DNA of 64,000 nucleotides, taken from positions 682,001-746,000 of the forward strand of contig NZ_CP013189.1 in NCBI RefSeq assembly GCF_001444425.1, written 5' to 3'. The notes beneath the pieces are model-generated. The model was given only the letters and a program-made list of their open reading frames with translations. It searched no databases and was not told where the DNA came from. Origin of the DNA: Pseudohongiella spirulinae (GTDB lineage: Bacteria > Pseudomonadota > Gammaproteobacteria > Pseudomonadales > Pseudohongiellaceae). The position numbers were made by a program, and so were the translations under genes. Of this stretch, positions 17,069-25,155 are shown one piece after another; the first letter of the stretch is position 1; each line of letters opens with the position of its first letter.

Positions 17069-18178
17069 ATGACGCAGAACGCTTCACTGGCAGCTTTGCT
17101 GTCGCCATTTGAATCCCCCAAACTGCAGCTTAAAAATCGAGTGCTGATGGCGCCCATGACGCGCCAGTTTTCGCCTGACGGGGTGCCCGGTCAGAATGTG
17201 GTTGATTACTATCGCCGACGCGCCGAGGGGGATGTAGGGCTGATTATCACTGAAGGTACGACGGTCAATCACAAGGCCGCGTCATTTGACAGCAAGATTC
17301 CCAACTTCTATGCCGAAGAAGCGCTGGAAGGCTGGAGTAAAGTAGTCGAGGCCGTGCACAAGGCAGGTGGAAAAATTGCACCGCAGCTGTGGCATGTTGG
17401 CTGTGCTCGTAAACCGGGTACGGGGCCTTTTCCGGATTACCCCAGTGCAATGCCTTCCGGTCTGGCTCTACCGGGCAAAAAAGTGGGTGAGCCGCTGACA
17501 ACACAGGAGATTAATGACATTGTCCGCGCCTTCGGCGAAGCAGGTGGCAATGCCAAAAAACTGGGATTCGATGCGCTGGAAGTACACGGAGCACATGGCT
17601 ATCTGGTGGATGACTTTTTGTGGGAAGGACTGAATCAGCGAGAGGACAAATACGGTGGTTCACGTGCACGTCGCAGTCAGTTTGCGGTTGAGATTGTGCA
17701 GGCTATCCGCAGCGAAGTCGGTGAAGATTTTCCCATTATTTTCCGCTTCTCGCAGTGGAAACAGCAGGATTATAGTGCACGCCTTGCGACATCGCCGGAC
17801 GAACTGGCAGAGGTGCTCACACCCATTTCTGAAGCGGGCGTCGACATTTTCCACTGCAGTACTCGTCGATTCTGGGAGCCGGAGTTTGAAGGATCGGAGC
17901 TGAATCTGGCGGGCTGGACGCGTAAACTGCTGAATAAGCCAACTATCACTGTTGGCAGTGTCAGTCTGAACGAGGAGTTCATCACAACTTTCCAGGGCGG
18001 GCAGGCTGATGCGGCAGACATTAACGAACTTCTGCAGCGTCTGGCTGCTAATGAGTTTGACCTGGTTGCGGTGGGGCGCGCCCTGATTGCCAACCCGGAC
18101 TGGGTTAAACTTGTGACGTCTGATCATGCAGATCAATTAAAGACTTACGACCGGTCAATTTTGGCCGAACTGGTTTAA
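17069..18178 (+). CDS. Old Yellow Enzyme family FMN-dependent ene-reductase
   Basis: 369 residues of the NADH:flavin oxidoreductase TIM barrel. Visible motifs are VLMAPMTRQF near the N-terminus (flavin contact), DVGLIITEGTTV, the substrate-binding pair in EVHGAHGYLVDDFL, the NQREDKYGGS signature and the FMN-phosphate region VGRALIANPDWV. It would reduce activated C=C bonds or nitro compounds with NAD(P)H in the cytoplasm. The ATG at 17069 lies 37 bases after the preceding terminator. A BCCT carrier follows after 21 bases, so the two likely form an operon; uptake of a substrate that is then reduced or demethylated is possible. Trimethylamine- or dimethylglycine-type dehydrogenases are larger, so this is not one of them. 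Confidence 0.9.
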   Translation: MTQNASLAALLSPFESPKLQLKNRVLMAPMTRQFSPDGVPGQNVVDYYRRRAEGDVGLIITEGTTVNHKAASFDSKIPNFYAEEALEGWSKVVEAVHKAGGKIAPQLWHVGCARKPGTGPFPDYPSAMPSGLALPGKKVGEPLTTQEINDIVRAFGEAGGNAKKLGFDALEVHGAHGYLVDDFLWEGLNQREDKYGGSRARRSQFAVEIVQAIRSEVGEDFPIIFRFSQWKQQDYSARLATSPDELAEVLTPISEAGVDIFHCSTRRFWEPEFEGSELNLAGWTRKLLNKPTITVGSVSLNEEFITTFQGGQADAADINELLQRLAANEFDLVAVGRALIANPDWVKLVTSDHADQLKTYDRSILAELV

Positions 18179-18199
18179 AACCAACGATGGAGGGAAGGG

Positions 18200-19729
18200 A
18201 TGTTTGAACGACTGGGAAACAGGCTGGGAATCAGCGCCATTCCGCAAATATTTATCTCGGCGGCAATTATTGCGATTCTCTTTGTTGCGTTCGCCATCCC
18301 TTTCAATAGTCAGTTCGCTGCGTTTTTTGAAGCGATCGGGGACTTCACCTTTCAGTACTTCGGCTGGTTTTATGTGGCGAGTGTTTCCGGTTTGCTGCTG
18401 TTCCTGATCTGGGTGGCATTCAGCCGCTATGGGGCAATCCGCCTGGGTCAGGATGATGAAACGGCGCAATACAGTGCAGAAACCTGGTTTGCCATGCTGT
18501 TTGCGGCGGGTATCGGCACCATTCTGATGTTCTGGGGAGTTGCTGAGCCCCTGTCGCACTTCGCCAATCCGCCGTTGGCGGAAATCGAACCGCAAACGGT
18601 GGAAGCGGCCAAGCATGCGATGAATATCGCACTTTATCATTTTGGTCTGCATACCTGGACCATCTTCACCATGCCCGCCCTGGCGATCGCTTATTTTGCC
18701 TATCGTAAAAACTTGCCGATGCGTATCAGCAGTGTTTTTTACCCGGTACTTGGTGACAGAATCTTTGGGCCGCTGGGCTGGACGATCGATATTATTGCGT
18801 TGCTGGGCACTCTGTTTGGTGTTGCAGTGTCGGTAGGTCTGGGAACACTGCAATTGAACAGTGGTCTGAATGCGGTTTTTGATGTGCCGGTCGGTCAGAC
18901 CTCACAACTTGTTCTGGTGGCCGTGATCACACTGATTGCGACAATATCGGTGGCGCTTGGGCTGGACCGTGGCATCAAGCGCCTGTCGGAATTCAATATT
19001 ATTCTCGCTTTACTGGTCATGCTGTTTGTCTGGATAGCCGGACCAACGTTGTTCATTACCTCGGGCATTGTGCAGAACTTCGGCAACTACATGCAAAATC
19101 TGCCCTGGATGTCATTCTGGACCGAGGCCTATCAAGCGACCAGTTGGCAGCAGAGCTGGACCGTATTTTATTGGGCGTGGACTATCTCGTGGGCGCCGTA
19201 CGTGGGGATTTTTATTGCCCGGATTTCCAGAGGCAGAACGATCAAGGAATTTGTGCTTGGTGCGCTACTGGCGCCTCTGGCCTTTACCATTTTATGGTTC
19301 TCGGTATTCGGCCTGGCAGCGATTGACCAGGAGCTGAATCAGGGCATGGATCTGGTGACTCAGGTGCAGGCGGATGTGTCAGTCGCTTTGTTCGATTTTC
19401 TGGCGACCTTTCCGGTTCCGACTTTGATGTCTGCTGTCAGCCTGGTGGTCATCATCGTTTTTCTGACCACCTCTGCAGATTCTGCTGCCCTGGTTGTGGA
19501 TCAATTGTCCAGAAACGACCTGCAGCCTAGCCGAACCCGCCAGCGGGTTTTCTGGACCATTCTGCTTGGCTGCATAGCAGGCTCTCTGCTGCTGGGTGGT
19601 GGTCTGGATGCCCTGCAGAATGTCATTACCGCACTGGGTTTTCCTTTCTGTGTGCTGCTGGTGTTTATGGCCTACTCTTTACACCGTTCCCTGCACAATG
19701 ATTATCTGGCGCAGATTAACCAGGTCTGA
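18200..19729 (+). CDS. BCCT-family secondary transporter
   Basis: 509 residues with about twelve hydrophobic segments. The family signature region reads FYWAWTISWAPYVGIFIARISRGRT (residues about 325-350, the variable W-W position being T). It also has AGIGTILMFWGVAEP and LTTSADSAALVVDQL. BCCT carriers import quaternary ammonium compounds (betaine, choline, carnitine, DMSP), driven by Na+ or H+. The long cytoplasmic C-terminus of osmosensing BetP-type members is absent, so catabolic uptake is as likely as osmoprotection. The ATG at 18200 follows GGAGGGAAGGG. The stop overlaps the end of convergent rlmKL by 28 bases. Confidence 0.93.
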   Translation: MFERLGNRLGISAIPQIFISAAIIAILFVAFAIPFNSQFAAFFEAIGDFTFQYFGWFYVASVSGLLLFLIWVAFSRYGAIRLGQDDETAQYSAETWFAMLFAAGIGTILMFWGVAEPLSHFANPPLAEIEPQTVEAAKHAMNIALYHFGLHTWTIFTMPALAIAYFAYRKNLPMRISSVFYPVLGDRIFGPLGWTIDIIALLGTLFGVAVSVGLGTLQLNSGLNAVFDVPVGQTSQLVLVAVITLIATISVALGLDRGIKRLSEFNIILALLVMLFVWIAGPTLFITSGIVQNFGNYMQNLPWMSFWTEAYQATSWQQSWTVFYWAWTISWAPYVGIFIARISRGRTIKEFVLGALLAPLAFTILWFSVFGLAAIDQELNQGMDLVTQVQADVSVALFDFLATFPVPTLMSAVSLVVIIVFLTTSADSAALVVDQLSRNDLQPSRTRQRVFWTILLGCIAGSLLLGGGLDALQNVITALGFPFCVLLVFMAYSLHRSLHNDYLAQINQV

Positions 19730-21885
19730 TGAATGCGCGCATTGCGCTGAAAATCTTTGTCGATACTGGCTGTGCTGTGGTCAGTGACCCGGAATTTATC
19801 AGCCAATGACGAGTCCAGTCTAAAGCGACGCATATTGGTGGAGAATATAAGCAGACCGCCAGGTCGCAGATGTTGCATGCAAAGCTCAATCAGCATGACA
19901 TGATCTCTTTGAATATCCAGTACGTTCTCCGTGCTTTTTGAGTTGGAAAACGTCGGTGGATCCAGAAAGATCAGGTCAAATTGCTGTTGGCATTTCTGCA
20001 GGTAAGTCTGGCAGTCCATGGCAACCAGCTCATTCTGGCGTAGATTGAGTCTGTTCAGGGCCAGGTTGCGTTTGGCCCAGTTCAGATAGGTATTAGACAA
20101 ATCCACACTGACCGTTCTTTTTGCGCCGCCCAAAGCCGCCTGAACGCTGACCGAGCCGGTGTAGCAAAACAGGTTCAGGAATTCTTTATCACGGGCGTGG
20201 GCATGCACGTAGCGGCGAATGGGGCGATGATCCAGAAACAGGCCGGTGTCCAGGTAACGCTGCAGATTGACAATCAGCCGGGCATCACCTTCCTGTACAA
20301 CAATGTCCTCGCCTTCGGCATCAAGAGCCTGATATTGCTGTTTGCCTTTTTGTCGTTCGCGTACCTTGATGCTGACCCGGTGCGCCGAAAGTTCAAATAC
20401 ATGCTGCACGGCCAGAACGGTCTGGCGGCGCCGTACAGCGGCATCTGATTCATTGACTGTGGCGGGTGGTTTGTATTCCTGCAAATGGGCGTGAAGCTGT
20501 CCATCAAGATCGGTGTACAGATCAATAGCAAAGGCAAACTCAGGAATATCCGCATCATAAACGCGGTAACAGGTTATGCCGTTCTGGCGTGCCCAGCGGC
20601 CCAGATTTTTCAAATTTTTGCGCAGGCGATTGGCCAGCATCTGGCCGCCATCATCCAGCGCCGCCGCAGTGATCTGCTGATTATCCACCGCTGTTTTGCG
20701 ACGCTGGTAAACCGTGTCTTCATTGACAGTAAACAACAGAAGTTTAGCGGGCAGTTGGCCGTTGAACAGCGCGTATTGCCGATCACTGTGAATGCCCAGC
20801 AATTTGCCCCACTCCGGACGGGCGGTGAACACGGCGGCCTGCGCGCCCAGCGCTTCACGCCTGATCAGGTCGCCCAGTTGTTGATACAGCTCCATCACTT
20901 CGGCGTCCTCTCCCAAACGCTCTGCATAGGGAGGGTTGGTGATCAGCAGCGTGACGGCTTGCCCGGCGCTCGCTTCTGAAATCAGGGCCGACGTGAACTC
21001 AATATGATCCCAGACACCAGCGCGCTCGGCGTTGCGGCGGGCCATGCCCAGGGCGCGCAGATCCTGATCGCTGCCCAGCGCCTTGCCGTTCCAGTCTGCA
21101 CCCTGCTCGCGCCTGGCTTCAGCTTCGGTCTGTATCTGCTCGATCATTGCTTTGTTGTGATGCAGCCAGCTGGAAAATCCGCCGCTTCTCAGCAAGCCTG
21201 GTGCCACATCCATAGCCATCAAAACGGCCTCGATCAACAGCGTACCGGCGCCGCACATCGGATCAAAAATGACGGGTTGATCCGTTTGCGACAGGGACGG
21301 CCAGTTGGCGCGAGTCAGCAGTGCTGCCGCCAGCGTTTCCTTCATGGGTGCGTCACCCTGCTCCAGGCGATAACCTCTGCGGTGCAGGCTGCCCTTGGCC
21401 AGTTCGATGCCCAGCAGTACGCGATTTTTTTTGATCACGGCGTGTATGCGGATATCGGGGTCCTGCTTAACAACGTCCGGTCGTTGCAGGCCATCGGCAC
21501 GGAACTGATCAACAATCGCATCTTTGACGCGTTGAGCAATAAACTGCGTATGGCGCAATTGCGGTGTGCTGCCTGATGCCACAATGGAAAACCCATCGCT
21601 GGCGCGCATATGCTGCTGCCAGTCAACACTGTCGGCGGCCTGATACAGTTCGTTTGCATCAGCGGCTGGTTGCTCTGCCAGTATCACAATGATGCGATTA
21701 GCCATCCGTGAGAACATGACGGCCCGATAGGCTGTCAGCAGATCACCGGAGAAATAAACGCCTGCCACAGTCTGGCGGATGTCCTGCGCATTGAGCTGAC
21801 GCAGCTCGTCCTCAAGCAGTGATTCAAGACTTTTGGCGCAAGTGGCGAAGAATGTGTACGAGCTGGATTGAGATGCGTGAGTCAT
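19702..21885 (-). CDS. rlmL: bifunctional 23S rRNA methyltransferase RlmKL
   Basis: 727 residues from the ATG at 21885, near the E. coli length of 702. A THUMP domain (about 50-160) is followed by an N-terminal RlmL-type methyltransferase with FDPMCGAGTLLIEA and the catalytic TNPPYAERLG. The C-terminal RlmK-type methyltransferase has FLNLFCYTGSVSVQAA and IFLDPPTFSNSK. It makes m2G2445 and m7G2069 in 23S rRNA. The frame is open upstream to 22125, but the extension has no start with support and would overlap rlmJ, so the start before THASQSSSYTFFATC is chosen. Divergent from rlmJ. Confidence 0.95.
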   Translation of the reverse strand: MTHASQSSSYTFFATCAKSLESLLEDELRQLNAQDIRQTVAGVYFSGDLLTAYRAVMFSRMANRIIVILAEQPAADANELYQAADSVDWQQHMRASDGFSIVASGSTPQLRHTQFIAQRVKDAIVDQFRADGLQRPDVVKQDPDIRIHAVIKKNRVLLGIELAKGSLHRRGYRLEQGDAPMKETLAAALLTRANWPSLSQTDQPVIFDPMCGAGTLLIEAVLMAMDVAPGLLRSGGFSSWLHHNKAMIEQIQTEAEARREQGADWNGKALGSDQDLRALGMARRNAERAGVWDHIEFTSALISEASAGQAVTLLITNPPYAERLGEDAEVMELYQQLGDLIRREALGAQAAVFTARPEWGKLLGIHSDRQYALFNGQLPAKLLLFTVNEDTVYQRRKTAVDNQQITAAALDDGGQMLANRLRKNLKNLGRWARQNGITCYRVYDADIPEFAFAIDLYTDLDGQLHAHLQEYKPPATVNESDAAVRRRQTVLAVQHVFELSAHRVSIKVRERQKGKQQYQALDAEGEDIVVQEGDARLIVNLQRYLDTGLFLDHRPIRRYVHAHARDKEFLNLFCYTGSVSVQAALGGAKRTVSVDLSNTYLNWAKRNLALNRLNLRQNELVAMDCQTYLQKCQQQFDLIFLDPPTFSNSKSTENVLDIQRDHVMLIELCMQHLRPGGLLIFSTNMRRFRLDSSLADKFRVTDHSTASIDKDFQRNARIHQTWLICAR

Positions 21886-21954
21886 AGCGCGGCATGATAC
21901 TACGAAACCACGATGATTTACTCTATCATGCCGGTTTTGACGACGGACAATTCC

Positions 21955-22797
21955 ATGTTGAGTTATCGCCACGGTTTTCATGCCGGCAACCACGCCGATG
22001 TGCTTAAGCATGTCGTTTTGCTGGGTCTTTTGCAGCACCTGCGCAAAAAAGACAAGCCCTTTGTCTGCATTGATACGCACAGCGGACCTGGTTTTTATCG
22101 GCTGGACAGCGGGCAGGCGCGGCAAACGGCAGAAGCGGATGGCGGGATTATGCCGCTATGGCAGCGCTGGCGTGATCAACAAACATTGGCGCCACTGCTG
22201 CAGGATTATATGGCTATGGTTGCCAGCTTCAATCCTGAGGATGCCGGCGCTCGGCCGGTCTGCTATCCGGGCTCTCCTGCCATCATGCAGTCCCAGCTCC
22301 GGGAATCGGATCGCATGCATTTAATGGAGCTGCACAGCACAGAAATTGCTGTGCTTAAAGATAATTTTCGTCGCGATTCACGTGTGCATGTACATCATCG
22401 GGACGGTTTCGAAGGGGCGGTTGGCATCGTGCCGCCTGAACCGCGTCGGGGCCTGATGTTGATTGATCCGGCCTATGAGGACAAAGCAGACTACCGACGT
22501 GCGGCCGATACGGTGTTGGCTGTGCATCGGCGTTGGCAAGTGGGTATGATAGCGCTGTGGTATCCGCTGTTGGGTAAGGCCCGTGATCAGGGCGAGTGGT
22601 TGTCGCATAAATTGATTCATGCGCTGCCCTGCCTGAATGTTCAGCTTGAAATATCCCCGCAGACAGAAGAGTTTGGTATGCACGGTTCAGGCATGCTGAT
22701 CGTCAATCCGCCGTGGCAGTTTGATACACTTTTGCAGCCGGTTTTGACTCAGTTGCATGCTATGCTTTCAGAAACAACTCAATCGGAGAATGACTGA
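21955..22797 (+). CDS. rlmJ: 23S rRNA (adenine2030-N6)-methyltransferase
   Basis: 280 residues from the ATG at 21955, the same length as E. coli RlmJ. The conserved beginning LSYRHGFHAGNHADVLKH fixes the start; a 14-codon extension to 21913 is rejected. SAM and adenine binding motifs are CIDTHSGPGFY and LIDPAYE (the DPPY-like motif, here DPAY). It methylates A2030 of 23S rRNA. It diverges from rlmKL across a 69-base gap, and the next small exported-protein gene starts 2 bases after its stop, implying coupling. Confidence 0.95.
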   Translation: MLSYRHGFHAGNHADVLKHVVLLGLLQHLRKKDKPFVCIDTHSGPGFYRLDSGQARQTAEADGGIMPLWQRWRDQQTLAPLLQDYMAMVASFNPEDAGARPVCYPGSPAIMQSQLRESDRMHLMELHSTEIAVLKDNFRRDSRVHVHHRDGFEGAVGIVPPEPRRGLMLIDPAYEDKADYRRAADTVLAVHRRWQVGMIALWYPLLGKARDQGEWLSHKLIHALPCLNVQLEISPQTEEFGMHGSGMLIVNPPWQFDTLLQPVLTQLHAMLSETTQSEND

Positions 22798-22799
22798 AC

Positions 22800-23288
22800 A
22801 TGGCCTTATCAGGTTTCTCGAAATTGACGGGCGGTATGGCGGTCTGTTTGCTGCTTTATAGTCCGCTGTCAATGACTCAGAACGCAGCTGACTGGCAGGA
22901 AGATGTGGAGCTGCAGCCCGCCACGCCGGGTGTGAATTTCAGTGGCACGGGGCTGGTGATGGGTGAGCTGTTGAATGGCGAGTTACACGATCAATATCCG
23001 CAAATGGGTGACGGCACCTTTGCCGATTGCTTTCAGTTTGAAGCCACTGAGGGTCAGAGTTATCGTTTCACGCTGCGCTCGGATGAGTTCGACAGCTATC
23101 TGCTGATTGGTGTCGGATTCTGCCAGGATGTGCTTTTGCAGCATGAGAACGATGACTTTGAGCAGGGGTCTGGCGATTCGCGCATTGAATTGACAGCCGA
23201 ATATCCATTCTACGCAGTTTATGTCAACACATTTGAACCGGGCGCAGTAGGTGCTTACACCTTGCTGGTGGAGCAGGCCAGCGATTAA
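22800..23288 (+). CDS. small exported protein with a PPC-like beta domain
   Basis: 162 residues with a signal peptide (hydrophobic 11-23). The mature part reads GELLNGELHD...FADCFQFEATEGQSYRFTLRSDEFDSYLLIG, ending in YAVYVNTFEPGAVGAYTLLVE. This is the pattern of the bacterial pre-peptidase C-terminal (PPC) beta-sandwich, here as a stand-alone domain with two cysteines that could pair. Function is unknown; it is probably periplasmic. The ATG follows the rlmJ stop by 2 bases, with CGGAG in the end of rlmJ as a ribosome binding site. Confidence 0.75.
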   Translation: MALSGFSKLTGGMAVCLLLYSPLSMTQNAADWQEDVELQPATPGVNFSGTGLVMGELLNGELHDQYPQMGDGTFADCFQFEATEGQSYRFTLRSDEFDSYLLIGVGFCQDVLLQHENDDFEQGSGDSRIELTAEYPFYAVYVNTFEPGAVGAYTLLVEQASD

Positions 23289-23314
23289 AGGCGCGTACTG
23301 CTGTTGCCCACGCC

Positions 23315-24859
23315 TCAGTTTTTGTCGCCCAGCCAGCGGACTTCATACAAGTCCAGTCGCTGATCCTTGGCGTTGGTGACCGAGCCTTCATGGCGGACCT
23401 GCACCAGTTTGTCCAGGTCCAGATCCACGACCAGCGCCATTTCAGTATTGGGAGTGCTTTCCGCCATCACCGCGTCGTGCGGGAAGGCAAAATCCGAGGG
23501 TGAGTAAACAGCTGATTCAGCATATTGAATATCCACGTTATGCACTTGCGGCAGATTGCCGACGCTGCCACTGATGGCGACATAGCATTCGTTTTCGATA
23601 GCACGCGCCTGAGCGCAGCGTTGCACACGCAGAAAGCCATTTTTGGTGTCAGTCCAGAAGGGCACAAAGAGAATATCCATGCCCTGTTTGGCCAGCAGCC
23701 GCGACAGTTCCGGAAATTCGACGTCGTAACAGATCAGAATACCCACGCGTCCGGCATCCGTATCAAATACTTTTAACTGGTCGCCGCCATCAATCACCCA
23801 GTCGCGGCGTTCATGTGGTGTGATATGCAGTTTGGCCTGCGAGTCGACTGTGCCATCGCGCCGGCACAGATAGGCCTTGTTAAGCAGTTTGTCACCTTCC
23901 ATAACAGGGATGCTGCCGGCGATGATGTTAATGTTGTAGGTGATGGCAAACTCCGAGAGCGCTTCGATGGTCTTGTCGGCAAAAGTCGACAGAAAGCGAA
24001 TGGCTTCGAATTGATTGGTCTGATCACCCAGACCCATCAGTGGTGCGTTAAAAAATTCCGGGAACAAAACAAAGTCGGCCTGGTAATCGGCAAAGGTGTC
24101 CACAAAATATTCAACCTGCGACAGCCACTCCTCGAATGAACCGCTCATACGCATCTGCCATTGTTGAATGCCGATGCGCACCACTGTCTTGCGTCGCTCA
24201 CTGAGGTCGCTGGTTTCCGGCTCATACAGGATATTGTTCCATTCCAGCAGCGTGGCGTAACCCTGGGATTTTTCATCCTGCGGGTTGTAGTCCTTGAGCA
24301 GTCGCTTTACTTCGAAATCATTTGCCAGTTGAAAACTCAGAATGGGGTCGTGAATGTCCCGGTGATCTACTGCTTCGATGTACTCCATGGGAGACATCTC
24401 TTCTGCGTATTTGTGGTAGTTGGTAATGCGGCCGCCGGCCAGTATGGCGCGCAGGTTCAGGTCGCGGCAGATATCTTTGCGGGCGTCATAGAGACGTCGG
24501 CCCAGGCGCAGGTCCCGGTACTCCGGGTCAACAAACAGGTCCATGCCGTACATGGCGTCACCTTCCGGATCGTGCTTCATCTGCTCACGCCTGCCAATCA
24601 GATCGTCATAGGTGTGCTGACGGCTGAAGCGGTCATAGTCGCAGCAGATGGTCAGTGCGGCTGCCACCAGGCGCCCTGAGTCTTCGATGACAATCTGACC
24701 CTCCGGAAACTCCTTGATTAGCCGTTTAATGGATGACTCAGGCCAGGCACCACCGATATCCGGGTATACCGCCTCCATCAATATGGCTATTTGCGGGTAG
24801 TCCTCTAATGTCAGATTGCGCAGTTTAAGGTGGACATCCGAGGGTGTAGCTGGACTCAT
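23315..24859 (-). CDS. fused GNAT N-acetyltransferase - carbon-nitrogen hydrolase
   Basis: 514 residues. Residues about 10-180 form a GNAT domain (LFVDPEYRDLRLGRRLYDAR is the acetyl-CoA pyrophosphate loop). Residues about 225-500 form a nitrilase-superfamily amidase with the Glu-Lys-Cys triad: E in FPEFFNAP, K in AKLHITPHER, and C near residue 375 in ILICYDVEFPE. This architecture recurs in gammaproteobacteria, but the reaction is not established; amide hydrolysis and N-acylation on a shared amine metabolite is a reasonable inference. Cytoplasmic, apparently monocistronic. It converges on the small PPC-like gene. Confidence 0.9.
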   Translation of the reverse strand: MSPATPSDVHLKLRNLTLEDYPQIAILMEAVYPDIGGAWPESSIKRLIKEFPEGQIVIEDSGRLVAAALTICCDYDRFSRQHTYDDLIGRREQMKHDPEGDAMYGMDLFVDPEYRDLRLGRRLYDARKDICRDLNLRAILAGGRITNYHKYAEEMSPMEYIEAVDHRDIHDPILSFQLANDFEVKRLLKDYNPQDEKSQGYATLLEWNNILYEPETSDLSERRKTVVRIGIQQWQMRMSGSFEEWLSQVEYFVDTFADYQADFVLFPEFFNAPLMGLGDQTNQFEAIRFLSTFADKTIEALSEFAITYNINIIAGSIPVMEGDKLLNKAYLCRRDGTVDSQAKLHITPHERRDWVIDGGDQLKVFDTDAGRVGILICYDVEFPELSRLLAKQGMDILFVPFWTDTKNGFLRVQRCAQARAIENECYVAISGSVGNLPQVHNVDIQYAESAVYSPSDFAFPHDAVMAESTPNTEMALVVDLDLDKLVQVRHEGSVTNAKDQRLDLYEVRWLGDKN

Positions 24860-25155
24860 GAAGGTTTTTCCTGAAAGTGTAGAGGTCTGTTAAGTTAGCA
24901 AATCGACCTGCTGAAATCCATGCGAGGCTGATGCCCTCTGCGCTTGTGGACTTGTTGGCAACTCTGCGGTATTCTCAGAAGTCCTTTCCTGTCAGTGATA
25001 ACTGCAAGAGTGATACGTCGCTCTTTAAGCCTTAAGAAGGGGGGCTTGATGGCTGTCAATCTGACCCTGCACGGGAAGGCTCCGGTGACCAACGGTGACA
25101 ACAAGAAAACCACAAAAGCCAGAATCCTGTTTTCGGCTTGATGAGGAGAGTGCAA
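24860..25155 (+). other. intergenic leader region before the PQQ dehydrogenase
   Basis: 296 bases between divergent genes. It contains the short frame listed separately at 25049-25141 and must hold the promoter of the dehydrogenase. No convincing -35/-10 pair, operator or riboswitch was recognised. Confidence 0.35.
25049..25141 (+). CDS. possible 30-residue leader peptide upstream of the PQQ dehydrogenase
   Basis: An ATG at 25049 sits 6 bases after the purine-rich AAGAAGGGGGG and opens a 30-codon frame beginning MAVNLTLHGKAP and ending at TGA 25139-25141, where the TGA overlaps the ATG at 25141 in the dehydrogenase frame. The ribosome binding site is the best in this region. The product has no cleavable signal and is not PqqA (no conserved E-x3-Y). 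It may be a translated leader or chance. Confidence 0.25.
   Translation: MAVNLTLHGKAPVTNGDNKKTTKARILFSA

Noticed and set aside
21886-22125. N-terminal extension of RlmKL
   Set aside because: It would overlap the start of divergent rlmJ, and family proteins begin near the chosen start.
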